DNA of 64,000 bases from Marinobacterium iners DSM 11526. GTDB lineage: Bacteria > Pseudomonadota > Gammaproteobacteria > Pseudomonadales > Balneatricaceae. Positions 9,298 through 17,716 of the stretch are shown here, in pieces. The stretch is from assembly GCF_900107855.1 (NCBI RefSeq), contig NZ_FNRJ01000004.1, positions 1 to 64,000 of the forward strand, read 5' to 3'. Numbering within the stretch: the first letter of the stretch is position 1; every line of letters begins with the position of its first letter. The notes beneath the pieces are model-generated. The model was not told the origin of the DNA and ran no database searches. It saw only the letters and a program-made list of their open reading frames with translations. The position numbers were made by a program, and so were the translations under genes.

Positions 9298-9373
9298 GTC
9301 CCGTTCGTCTAGTGGTCCAGGACACCGCCCTTTCACGGCGGTAACAGGGGTTCGAACCCCCTACGGGATGCCA
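9298..9373 (+). tRNA. tRNA-Glu (TTC), copy 1 of the plus-strand array
   Basis: Complete 76-base cloverleaf with anticodon TTC and encoded CCA. It is identical to the minus-strand copy at 6026-6101, including the G1-U72 first acceptor pair and GGTCCAGG in the D arm. Confidence 0.97.
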
Positions 9374-9404
9374 CTCACTCGTGAGTGATAGTTTTGAGAG
9401 TAAA

Positions 9405-9480
<76 letters not shown>

Positions 9481-9498
9481 AACGTTTTTGCAGGCTGC

Positions 9499-9574
9499 GT
9501 CCCATTCGTCTAGTGGCCTAGGACACCGCCCTTTCACGGCGGTAACAGGGGTTCGAACCCCCTATGGGACGCCA
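9499..9574 (+). tRNA. tRNA-Glu (TTC), copy 2, variant
   Basis: Anticodon TTC and encoded CCA. It differs from the other two tRNA-Glu genes by a compensated acceptor pair (A6-T67 for G6-C67), a standard G1-C72 first pair, and GGCCTAGG in place of GGTCCAGG in the D arm. The changes keep pairing, so it should be functional. Confidence 0.97.
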
Positions 9575-9617
9575 CTATCTGACAGAGATGCTATAGTAAG
9601 ATCTCTGAAAGAAACAT

Positions 9618-9693
<76 letters not shown>

Positions 9694-9733
9694 AATTCAG
9701 TACAGACTGTCAGCACACAGCGTTTAATACGAT

Positions 9734-9764
9734 AACCATCCGGCGAAAGCTGCATGGTTTTTTT
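9734..9764 (+). terminator. intrinsic terminator of the tRNA array
   Basis: AACCAT and ATGGTT enclose CGGC-GAAA-GCTG (a GAAA tetraloop) with one C-C mismatch, followed directly by a T-run. It lies 40 bases after the last tRNA-Gly. Confidence 0.8.
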
Positions 9765-9860
9765 CGTTTCATGGTCTGTACATTGGTTCCGTAAAGCAAA
9801 GCCTCAGGCCGGGCATGCCTCGCACAGAGGGGATGGCCCGGCATAAGTACAAGAGTGTCT

Positions 9861-10268
9861 TCAGTGTCGGGTGTCTGATGCATCCCCAAGAATACTCTGT
9901 CGCAGTGACAGGTAATCTACAGGGTTGTTGCTGGCCTCAAGCTCAGCCTGTGTTTCATCAAGCTGCTGGAACTGCTCGATCTCCTCGTCGCTCATAAAGT
10001 GCAGACACTCGCCGCCAAACAGCCAGAAGAGGTCACGTGCCAATAGTGGTACGAATTGTGGGTAGCCACGTACCAGTCGGACCAGCAGGGTTTGGCCATC
10101 TTCGTATGCTTCTGGGCGATGATGTTCGAAATCATCCACCACTGCGGCAAACTGGTCCAGAAACTCAAGCTCCTCGCTGGCCTCGGCGTCCTTGAAGGTT
10201 GGCTGCTGAATCAAGTTGTTATAGGCGATCTTGAGCAGGTTCAGATGAAAACTGTGGCGATCGGTCAC
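9861..10268 (-). CDS. small acidic conserved protein (PA2817-like)
   Basis: A 135-residue soluble protein, rich in Asp and Glu, mostly helical, with no signal peptide or catalytic motif. Size, composition and context (next to an ABC-2 exporter and queF, close to tRNA-Gly/Glu and a GGDEF-EAL gene) recall the Pseudomonas PA2817 family; that link is from memory and unchecked. Function unknown. It is transcribed away from the ABC transporter genes, with 134 bases between the starts. Confidence 0.75.
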   Translation of the reverse strand: MTDRHSFHLNLLKIAYNNLIQQPTFKDAEASEELEFLDQFAAVVDDFEHHRPEAYEDGQTLLVRLVRGYPQFVPLLARDLFWLFGGECLHFMSDEEIEQFQQLDETQAELEASNNPVDYLSLRQSILGDASDTRH

Positions 10269-10402
10269 GGGGTACTCCGGTTGTTGCAGTCACGGGAGCG
10301 GGCATCGGATGTCCGCGCAAACGGGTACAATGGGGGGCGGCGGTTGAAATTTCAATCCCCGGCCGCATCTACCCACATCTACACTCCATTCAAAGGCAAG
10401 GC

Positions 10403-11335
10403 ATGACAACGGCGCTTTCGATACAGGATTTAAGAAAGGTATACGGTAACGGCTTCGAGGCTCTCAAGGGGATCTCTCTGGACGTGCAGCAGGGAGACTT
10501 CTTTGCCCTGTTGGGCCCAAATGGTGCCGGCAAATCAACAACGCTGGGGATCGTTTCCTCGCTGGTCAACAAAACTGCCGGCAAGGTCAGTGTGTTTGGT
10601 TACGATATTGATACCCAGCTGGCGCAGGCCAAGCAGTGCCTTGGGGTTGTACCGCAGGAGTTCAACTTCAACCCGTTTGAAAAAGTAGTGGATATCGTTG
10701 TCACTCAGGCTGGGTATTACGGTATTCCGCGCAGGCAGGCGTTGCAGCGTGCTGAAATTTACCTGGGCAAACTTGGTCTTTGGGAAAAGCGCGATGAGCG
10801 TGCTCGTATGCTGTCCGGTGGCATGAAGCGCCGCCTGATGATTGCCCGTGCGTTGGTGCATGAACCCAAGTTGCTGATTCTGGACGAGCCGACTGCAGGG
10901 GTCGATATCGAGCTGCGCCGTTCCATGTGGGACTTCCTGAGTGAAATAAACGCCGCAGGGACAACTATTATCCTCACGACGCACTATCTGGAAGAAGCTG
11001 AAAGCCTGTGTCGCAATATCGCCATCATCGATCATGGCAGCATCATCCAGAATACCAGTATGAAAGCACTGCTGCAGAAGCTGGATACGGAAACCTTCAT
11101 TCTGGATCTGCGCCAGGATTTTACCGAGCTGCCCAAACTTGATGGGTACGTGATCCGGCCGCGTGATGCACATACCCTTGAGGTCGATGTGCCAAAGGCG
11201 GCAGGGCTCAATGCGCTGTTCAGCCACTTGGCCGAGCAGGGGCTGGAAGTGAGCAGCATGCGCAACAAGGCCAACCGGCTGGAAGAACTGTTTGTGTCGC
11301 TGGTCGACAAGAATTTGAAACAGGAGTCAAAATGA
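10403..11335 (+). CDS. ABC-2 type transporter, ATP-binding protein
   Basis: The 310-residue nucleotide-binding subunit shows Walker A (GPNGAGKST, about residues 38-46), the signature LSGGMKRRLMIARAL and Walker B with the catalytic Glu (LLILDEPTAGVD), then the switch His (TTHYLEEAE). It has the C-terminal extension common in drug- or polysaccharide-type exporters such as YadG. Its stop overlaps the permease start by four bases (ATGA), so the two are translationally coupled and form one exporter. The substrate cannot be told from the sequence. Confidence 0.95.
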   Translation: MTTALSIQDLRKVYGNGFEALKGISLDVQQGDFFALLGPNGAGKSTTLGIVSSLVNKTAGKVSVFGYDIDTQLAQAKQCLGVVPQEFNFNPFEKVVDIVVTQAGYYGIPRRQALQRAEIYLGKLGLWEKRDERARMLSGGMKRRLMIARALVHEPKLLILDEPTAGVDIELRRSMWDFLSEINAAGTTIILTTHYLEEAESLCRNIAIIDHGSIIQNTSMKALLQKLDTETFILDLRQDFTELPKLDGYVIRPRDAHTLEVDVPKAAGLNALFSHLAEQGLEVSSMRNKANRLEELFVSLVDKNLKQESK

Positions 11336-12105
11336 ATTCCCGGCTGCTATGGACCGCGTTCGTCACTATCGTCGTCAAGGAGATCCGTCGCTTTACCCGT
11401 ATCTGGGTTCAGACCCTGCTGCCGCCAGCGATCACCATGACGCTCTATTTCATTATTTTCGGCAATCTGATCGGCTCTCGCATTGGTGACATGGGTGGCT
11501 TCGATTACATGGAGTATATCGTTCCGGGCCTGATCATGATGTCAGTTATCACCAACTCCTACGGTAACGTGGTGTCCTCTTTCTTCGGCACCAAGTTTCA
11601 GCGCAATATCGAGGAGCTGCTGGTCTCGCCGGTGCCCAACTGGATTATCCTGGCCGGCTATGTGATTGGCGGCGCCACACGAGGGTTGATGGTAGGCTTT
11701 ATCGTGACCCTGCTGTCACTATTTTTCACCAAGTTGCAGATCAACCACCTCTTCATCACTATTACTGTGGTATTGCTGACCGCGATTCTGTTTTCGCTGG
11801 GTGGTTTCATCAATGCCGTATACGCCAAAACCTTTGATGATATCGCGATCGTGCCTACCTTCATCCTGACCCCGCTGACCTATCTGGGTGGCGTATTCTA
11901 CAGCATCCAGCTGTTGCCGGGATTCTGGCAGGGGGTGTCACAGCTGAACCCGATTCTGTATATGGTAAACAGCTTCCGTTATGGCATTTTGGGCGTCAGT
12001 GACATCGATATCGGTTTTGCCTTCGCCATGATTATTGGGTTTATTGTCGTGTTGGGAGGCGTTGCCATTCATTTGCTGAATACTGGCAAGGGGATTCGAG
12101 AATGA
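11332..12105 (+). CDS. ABC-2 type transporter, permease (YadH-like)
   Basis: The 257-residue inner-membrane protein has about six transmembrane helices and the ABC-2 signature region near the end ([15 protein letters not shown], then [15 protein letters not shown]). It pairs with the ATPase immediately upstream. Its own stop overlaps the queF start by four bases. The queF linkage is probably only shared transcription, since preQ0 reduction needs no exporter. Confidence 0.95.
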   Translation: MNSRLLWTAFVTIVVKEIRRFTRIWVQTLLPPAITMTLYFIIFGNLIGSRIGDMGGFDYMEYIVPGLIMMSVITNSYGNVVSSFFGTKFQRNIEELLVSPVPNWIILAGYVIGGATRGLMVGFIVTLLSLFFTKLQINHLFITITVVLLTAILFSLGGFINAVYAKTFDDIAIVPTFILTPLTYLGGVFYSIQLLPGFWQGVSQLNPILYMVNSFRYGILGVSDIDIGFAFAMIIGFIVVLGGVAIHLLNTGKGIRE

Positions 12106-12926
12106 GCGAACATGATCAGGTAAAGGCATCCCCGCTGGGGCAGGATACGGTCTACGTCAATGAGTACGACGCCTCGTTGCTGTACCCGATTCGGCGTGAC
12201 CTGAACTGGGAGGTCAAGGGCGTCAAACGCAGTAGCCTGCCGTTTCGCGGACTGGATATATGGAATGCCTATGAGGTTTCTTGGCTGGACGCCGGCGGCA
12301 AGCCGGTGGTACGGCTGGCTGAATTTCGTATACCGGCCAGCTCACCCTGCATCATTGAATCCAAGTCGTTCAAACTGTACCTGAACTCTTTCAACCTGAG
12401 TCGCTTTGCACAGGAAAGCGAGGTGCGCGAGCGGATGCAGGCGGATCTGTCGGCGGCTGCAGGTGCGCCGGTGCAGGTCAAATTGATCCCGCTGACTCAG
12501 GCTGTTGAAGTGAGCCAGCTCAAGGGGCGATGCCTGGATGATCTGCCACTTCAGGTCGAGCACTACTCGCCGGCCCCTGAGTTGCTGAACGCCTCAGGTC
12601 CTGTTACCGAGGAAACTCTGGTCAGTCACTTGCTCAAGTCCAACTGCCCCGTCACCGGGCAGCCTGATTGGGCCAGTGTGCAGATCCGCTACAAGGGGGC
12701 TCAGATCGATCACAAAGGGCTGCTGGCCTATCTGATCTCCTATCGTGAACACGGCGACTTTCACGAGCAGTGTGTCGAAAATATCTTCATGGATATCTGG
12801 CAGCGCTGCCGACCGCAGAAACTCAGTGTCTATGCGCGCTATGTCCGTCGCGGTGGTCTGGATATCAACCCCTACCGCTCCAGTATCAACGACGAGCCGC
12901 AGAACCTGCGCCTGTCACGCCAGTAA
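12102..12926 (+). CDS. queF: NADPH-dependent 7-cyano-7-deazaguanine reductase (QueF)
   Basis: The 274-residue long-form QueF reduces preQ0 to preQ1 in queuosine tRNA modification. The catalytic Cys is in [11 protein letters not shown] (C182) and the general acid Asp follows at D189. The substrate-binding [12 protein letters not shown] motif is in the N-terminal half, as in the unimodular two-domain (E. coli type) enzyme. Translation is coupled to the upstream permease. The assignment is secure. Confidence 0.97.
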   Translation: MSEHDQVKASPLGQDTVYVNEYDASLLYPIRRDLNWEVKGVKRSSLPFRGLDIWNAYEVSWLDAGGKPVVRLAEFRIPASSPCIIESKSFKLYLNSFNLSRFAQESEVRERMQADLSAAAGAPVQVKLIPLTQAVEVSQLKGRCLDDLPLQVEHYSPAPELLNASGPVTEETLVSHLLKSNCPVTGQPDWASVQIRYKGAQIDHKGLLAYLISYREHGDFHEQCVENIFMDIWQRCRPQKLSVYARYVRRGGLDINPYRSSINDEPQNLRLSRQ

Positions 12927-12938
12927 AAGGATAGTCTC

Positions 12939-13496
12939 ATGGATGCACTCGACGCCCTGATCAACCGTACCTCATGCCCCCGCCTGGAAGGCCCGGCTCC
13001 AACGCCGGAACAGCTTGACCTGATGTTGCGTGCAGCTCTGAGAGCGCCGGATCATGGAGCGCTGCGCCCCTGGCGCTTTATTATTACGGAAGGCGAAGGT
13101 CTGGTACGCATGGGTGAGCTGTTTGCCCGTGCCGCTTTGAAGGCTGATCCGGAGTTGCCGCAGGCAAGGCATGACAAATGCCTGCAAATGCCGCTGCGGG
13201 CGCCAATGATCATCACGGTAGTTGCTGTCACTCGAGAGCATCCCAAAGTCCCGTTGGACGAACAGTTAATCTCGGCAGGATGTGCGGCTCATGCCATCAC
13301 CCAAGCGGCTTTCGCGCAGGGCCTTGGGGCGATGTGGCGCACCGGTGAAATGACCCATAACTCGCATGTGCGATCAGGGCTGGAGCTGGCCGAACATGAG
13401 CAGGTGGTTGGCTTTATCTATCTGGGCCAGCGCTGTCGCGAGCGCGAGGCTCCGATGCTGGATCTTGCCGAGTTCGTGACTCGCTGGGAGGGCTGA
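12939..13496 (+). CDS. nitroreductase family protein (YdjA-like)
   Basis: A 185-residue FMN-dependent nitroreductase-fold protein. It opens with LINRTSCPRLEGPAPT and continues with APDHGALRPWRFIITEG, the FMN-binding pattern of the small YdjA subgroup. AAHAITQAAFAQGLGAMWRTG forms the second conserved block. Members are cytosolic flavoproteins; the natural substrate of YdjA is unclear. An AAAGGA ribosome binding site lies between the queF stop and this ATG. Its stop overlaps the next start (TGATG). Confidence 0.92.
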   Translation: MDALDALINRTSCPRLEGPAPTPEQLDLMLRAALRAPDHGALRPWRFIITEGEGLVRMGELFARAALKADPELPQARHDKCLQMPLRAPMIITVVAVTREHPKVPLDEQLISAGCAAHAITQAAFAQGLGAMWRTGEMTHNSHVRSGLELAEHEQVVGFIYLGQRCREREAPMLDLAEFVTRWEG

Positions 13497-13945
13497 TGAA
13501 AACCGATACGGTTGAATTCCTTGGTTGGCTCAAGACCCAGATTCCACTGCTGGAACACTTGGGTATTTCACGGCTGACATGGGATGGTCAAACGCTGACG
13601 ATCCCCACGCCGCTGGCACCCAATGTAAACGACAAGGGAACCGGTTTTGGCGGTTCTCAGGCGGCGATCGCCACTGTAGCGGGGTGGTGCCTGACGACCC
13701 TGTGTCTCAGGGAGCGCGGGCTGGAGTGTGACGTGGTGATCGCTGACAGCCATCTCCAATACCTCAAGCCGGTTACGGCGGATTTTGTGACACAAGTTGA
13801 GCTGATCGACACCGCCGCTTCTGATGCCTTGGCCGAGCGTGTAGTGGAGCGGGGCAAGGGTAAGCTGGCGTTGGTGGTAGAGGTCATCTGCAATGGTCAG
13901 GTCTGCATGCGTCTGGAAGGACTCTATGTCGCGATAAAGCGCTGA
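13496..13945 (+). CDS. YiiD C-terminal domain / putative thioesterase
   Basis: The 149-residue protein fits the putative thioesterase family (PF09500, YiiD C-terminal domain): the NVNDKGTGFGGSQAA segment (about residues 43-57) and SHLQYLKPV (about 85-93) are typical of this hot-dog-fold group. The substrate is unknown. It is coupled to the nitroreductase by a one-base overlap and ends 26 bases before the convergent permease gene. A short AGGCCT inverted repeat lies in that gap. Confidence 0.85.
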   Translation: MKTDTVEFLGWLKTQIPLLEHLGISRLTWDGQTLTIPTPLAPNVNDKGTGFGGSQAAIATVAGWCLTTLCLRERGLECDVVIADSHLQYLKPVTADFVTQVELIDTAASDALAERVVERGKGKLALVVEVICNGQVCMRLEGLYVAIKR

Positions 13946-13971
13946 GGCCTGTTCCTGTTTTAGACGGAGGC

Positions 13972-15660
13972 CTACTTGCCCTGCCGGGTCGCCGTGATAG
14001 TGCGACTGAGCAGAATGACCGGCACAATTCCAACCAGCACAATCAGCATCGCAGACAGTGCACTGGTTTCCAGCATTTCATCTGACGCATACTGGTACAC
14101 ATAGGTTGCCAGCGTATCGTAATTGAACGGTCGCAGAATCAGAGTGGCCGGCAATTCCTTCATGGAGTCGACAAAAACTACCAGAACGGCCGTTAACAAT
14201 CCGCCTCGGATCAGTGGCAAGTGGACGCGCCGGAGGGTTTGCAGTGGGTTAAGGCCGAGAGAGCGCGATGCCATGTCCATGCTGGGTGTAACTTTGGCCA
14301 GTGATGACTCCACGCTGCCGGTTGATACCGCCAGAAAGCGCACGGAATAGGCAAATACGATGGCGAAGGGTGTACCGCTCAGTAGCAGGCCCGTACCAAA
14401 GCCGAAGTGACGTTGCATGAACGCGTCGACGCTGTTGTCGAAAGCCGCCAGAGGAATAATGACACCGATCGCAAGAACTGCACCTGGCAAGGCATAGCCC
14501 AGGCTGCTGAAGCGAGCGGCCACTGTAAGCGAGCGTTGCTGCGGATAAAGTCGCTTACTGTAGGCCAGTACAACTGCGATCACGACTGTCAGTGCAGCAG
14601 CCAGAGCGGAAAGGGTAAAGCTGTGCACTGCATTGGCAATAAAGCCGGGCTCGGCGAACTGGTCCAGCCGCCGCAGTGCATAGCTTCCGAGCACGATAAA
14701 AGGAATTGCAAAACCGAGCACGACCGGCAGGGCGCAAGCCAGTGTCGCCATCAGTTGTCGTGCGGGGCTGAGGCGGAAGCGTTCAATTGAACGGAACCGG
14801 TCGGAGCCGCTGAACTGACGCTGACGGGCGCGTGCAATGCGCTCAAGTGAAATCAGCAGTACTACAAACAGCATCATCAGGCTGGCAATCTGGGCGGCGG
14901 CTCCGAGGTTGCCCATGTTCAGCCAGGCATCATAGATACCGGCAGACAGACTTTTGACCGCGAAATAGTCAACCGTGCCAAAGTCGTTCAGGGTTTCCAT
15001 GGATACCAGTGCAAGGCCCACAGCGATGGAGGGCCGAGCAATGGGCAGCGAGATGCGCAGAAAGCTCTGCAGCGGAGTGCAGCCAAAGATGCGGCTGGCA
15101 TCCCGAATGCTCATCGACTGTTCAAGGAAGCTGGCGCGAGCCAGCAGATACACATAGGGGTAGAGGACCAGCGTCAGCATGGCGATGGCGCCGCCAAGGC
15201 TTCGAATATCGGGAAACCAGTAGTCGCGCGCAGTTTGCCAACCGAACAGCTCACGCAATGTGCTTTGTACCGGGCCTGCATATTCCAGCAGATCGGTGTA
15301 GAGGTATGCGATCACATACGCGGGCATGGCGAACGGAAGCAACAGGGCCCACTCAAACAGGCGCCGACCAGGGAAATGACACATGGTCACAAGCCAGGCG
15401 GTACTGACACCGATTACGACTGACAGGCTGCCGACACCGGCCAGCAACAGCAGGGTAGAGCGGATGTAAACCGGCAGTATGGTATCGACCAGATGGGGCC
15501 AGATGTTTTCGGTGGGAAAAAGCGCCAGCCACAGAACGGCCAGAACCGGCAGCATCACCAGCAGAGCGCTGCCCCAGGCAACGGAGTACCAGCCGGGCAT
15601 GTAGCGGTGCGGCTTGCGGGTATCAACCAGCGGGGCAGTTGCGGTAGCGGTTTCAGACAT
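13972..15660 (-). CDS. fbpB: iron(III) ABC transporter permease (FbpB/HitB type)
   Basis: The 562-residue inner-membrane protein has about twelve transmembrane helices and two binding-protein-dependent permease modules. Each carries an EAA-type loop (ASRIFGCTPLQSFLRISLPIARPS and, in the C-terminal half, ASRSLGLNPLQTLRRVHLPLIRGG). This duplicated layout is typical of ferric ion permeases of the FbpB/HitB/SfuB group. It follows the binding protein gene by 76 bases on the same strand. No ATP-binding subunit is present nearby, so the FbpC-like ATPase must be encoded elsewhere. Confidence 0.93.
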   Translation of the reverse strand: MSETATATAPLVDTRKPHRYMPGWYSVAWGSALLVMLPVLAVLWLALFPTENIWPHLVDTILPVYIRSTLLLLAGVGSLSVVIGVSTAWLVTMCHFPGRRLFEWALLLPFAMPAYVIAYLYTDLLEYAGPVQSTLRELFGWQTARDYWFPDIRSLGGAIAMLTLVLYPYVYLLARASFLEQSMSIRDASRIFGCTPLQSFLRISLPIARPSIAVGLALVSMETLNDFGTVDYFAVKSLSAGIYDAWLNMGNLGAAAQIASLMMLFVVLLISLERIARARQRQFSGSDRFRSIERFRLSPARQLMATLACALPVVLGFAIPFIVLGSYALRRLDQFAEPGFIANAVHSFTLSALAAALTVVIAVVLAYSKRLYPQQRSLTVAARFSSLGYALPGAVLAIGVIIPLAAFDNSVDAFMQRHFGFGTGLLLSGTPFAIVFAYSVRFLAVSTGSVESSLAKVTPSMDMASRSLGLNPLQTLRRVHLPLIRGGLLTAVLVVFVDSMKELPATLILRPFNYDTLATYVYQYASDEMLETSALSAMLIVLVGIVPVILLSRTITATRQGK

Positions 15661-15736
15661 AGGACGGTGAACGCACAGAAACGGTAGCCGGGAAGACTAC
15701 CGCTTCAGGTCGCAGCTGTCGATTGTCAGGCGCGAA

Positions 15737-16762
15737 TCAGTTGTCAAAGCCGACCTTGTCAACCAGTCGTGATGCTGTTGCGCGGTGTTTGACTACATCA
15801 CCCAGGTTGATGTCATCAGCCTTGAATTCACCCATGTGCTCCTTGAGCAGGGCAGACCACTCGATGCCGGGACGCACCGGGAACTCGTAGTTTACTTCCG
15901 CGTACATTTTCTGGGCCTGCTCGCTGGTCAGGAACTCGATCAGCTTGATGGCAGCTTCAGGGTTGGGCGCATGCTTGGCCAGCGCAGCACCGGAGATGCT
16001 CATGTGCGCACCGCGACCATCCTGGTTTGGGAACAGCAGATTGACCGATTTGGCCCACTCGATCTGCTCCGGCTCTTCCTGGTTGGTCAGCATCTTGCCA
16101 TAGTAGTAGGTATTGCCCAGCGCAACATCGCACTGTCCTTCCATAACCGCCTTGACCTGGCCGCGGTCATTACCCTGTGGGCGGCGTGCCAGATTATCCT
16201 TCACGGCGCTGAGCCACTGCTCGGCCTGCTCTTCGCCCTTGTGTTCAATGATTGATCCGATCAGGGACAGGTTGTAGGAGTGTTTGCCACTGCGGGTGCA
16301 GACACGGCCTTTCCATTTCGGATCGGCCAGGTCTTCATAGGTCTGGATCTCACCCGGTTCCACACGATCCTTTGATGTGTAGATGATACGAGAGCGTGCC
16401 GTCAGACCAACCCAAAGGTCATCCTTCGAGCGGTACTGAGCCGGTACGTTTTCTTCTACGGTGCTGCTATTGATCGGCGCAACCAGTTGACGCTCGACCG
16501 CATCGTGCAGTGGGCCGACATCCGAGGTCAGAATGACATCGGCTGGAGAGTTGGCACCCTCGTGCTCCAGTCGTTCCAGCAGGCCGCTTTTGGAGAAGAT
16601 GACATTGGCCTTGATGCCGGTTTCGGCGGTGAACGCCTCCAGCAGAGGCTTGATCAGGAACTCTTGCCGATAGGAGTAGATGTTGACCTCATCGGCTGCC
16701 TGCGCAACGGCGCCAAAGGTAGAAAAGGCCAGACCAGCAAGAAGGGCGTGTTTCGCGTTCAT
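15737..16762 (-). CDS. fbpA: periplasmic Fe3+-binding protein (FbpA type)
   Basis: About 341 residues with a cleavable signal peptide (ends FGAVAQA before ADEVN). The ferric-binding fold is supported by the NTYYYGKM segment (tyrosines near 219-221) and NIYSYRQEFL at the mature N-terminus. GGAG lies six bases before ATG 16762, which decides the start over the upstream ATGs at 16768 and 16774. It delivers periplasmic Fe3+ to the permease encoded downstream. A Fur-like site lies 50 bases upstream, consistent with iron repression. Confidence 0.94.
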   Translation of the reverse strand: MNAKHALLAGLAFSTFGAVAQAADEVNIYSYRQEFLIKPLLEAFTAETGIKANVIFSKSGLLERLEHEGANSPADVILTSDVGPLHDAVERQLVAPINSSTVEENVPAQYRSKDDLWVGLTARSRIIYTSKDRVEPGEIQTYEDLADPKWKGRVCTRSGKHSYNLSLIGSIIEHKGEEQAEQWLSAVKDNLARRPQGNDRGQVKAVMEGQCDVALGNTYYYGKMLTNQEEPEQIEWAKSVNLLFPNQDGRGAHMSISGAALAKHAPNPEAAIKLIEFLTSEQAQKMYAEVNYEFPVRPGIEWSALLKEHMGEFKADDINLGDVVKHRATASRLVDKVGFDN

Positions 16763-16812
16763 GTACATCTCCATCGGTTGTGGCGTGAGCCATGTAGTCC
16801 GAATATCAAAAA

Positions 16813-16831
16813 CTTAATGCGAATTATTATC
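16813..16831 (-). promoter_or_regulatory. candidate Fur box
   Basis: On the minus strand the 19 bases GATAATAATTCGCATTAAG match the Fur consensus GATAATGATAATCATTATC at 13 of 19 positions. It sits about 50 bases before the start of the Fe3+ binding protein, where a Fur operator would be expected. Confidence 0.7.
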
Positions 16832-16931
16832 ACTGTTTGCGTTCAAGTCAATGCTAGTGCATCTGATTCTTGTTTCCGCTAGAGATTAAAATAGTATATA
16901 GATGTAAAGGGAGAGCATATATTGAGGCAGA

Positions 16932-17651
16932 TCATACCGGCAGCGGAAACAGACGCGACAGTAGAACGGGGACAGCGGTTTCAACCCGTAAAATGCGTGG
17001 CCCCAGATGAATGGCTTGCAGGCCAGCCTGCTCCAGCTTTTCCACCTCATAAGCGATAAATCCGCCTTCAGGACCAATAGCCAGAGTGGTTGGTGTATCC
17101 ATCGGAGCCGGGCAAGGTGCCGCGTTGTAGGGGTGAGCCACCAGTGCGCGGGTATTGTGGGCCAGTGTGGGCAATTCATCCTCCACAAAGGGTTTGAACC
17201 GCTTGCGAACCTCCACCCGGGGCAGGCGGGTGTCACCGGACTGCTCCAGCCCCAGCAGCAGGTGTTCATGCAGGCGTTCGGGGTGCAGCAGGGGGGTGGA
17301 CCAGTAGCTTTTATCGACACGGTAGGAGTTGATCAGCCACAGCTCCTTGACCCCCAAAGTAGCGATCGTCTCGATGCAGCGCTTGAGCATTTTCGGTCTT
17401 GGCAGGGCCATTACAAGTCGCAGAGGCAGTACAGGAGGCGGAGCCTGATTCAGTCTCACCTCAAGTTCCGCACTGTGCTGATCCAGGTGGATCAGTGTTC
17501 CCTGCCCGATCAAGCCATTGAGAACTCCCACCCGGAAATGTTCACCAACCTGTCCACGGTGAACCTCCTGCAAGTGGCGCAAGCGGCGGCCGTCGAGGCG
17601 GACTCGGTGCGGCCCGATAAAGTCTGAGGTATACAGCAGAATCAGGTTCAC
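16932..17651 (-). CDS. rsmE: 16S rRNA (uracil1498-N3)-methyltransferase (RsmE)
   Basis: The 239-residue SPOUT-class methyltransferase shows the N-terminal PUA-like part (LDGRRLRHLQEVHRGQVG), KMLKRCIETIATLGV, and the SAM-binding knot with AIGPEGGF and LGPRILRVETAV near the C-terminus. It modifies U1498 in 16S rRNA. It lies alone between the iron transport genes and the dmpR-like regulator, all on the minus strand. Confidence 0.96.
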   Translation of the reverse strand: MNLILLYTSDFIGPHRVRLDGRRLRHLQEVHRGQVGEHFRVGVLNGLIGQGTLIHLDQHSAELEVRLNQAPPPVLPLRLVMALPRPKMLKRCIETIATLGVKELWLINSYRVDKSYWSTPLLHPERLHEHLLLGLEQSGDTRLPRVEVRKRFKPFVEDELPTLAHNTRALVAHPYNAAPCPAPMDTPTTLAIGPEGGFIAYEVEKLEQAGLQAIHLGPRILRVETAVPVLLSRLFPLPV

Positions 17652-17716
17652 GGTAGTTTCATCATGCAGGCTGAAAACCGGCGATCATAGCATCCCTGCC
17701 GGACCGGGGTCAGTGT

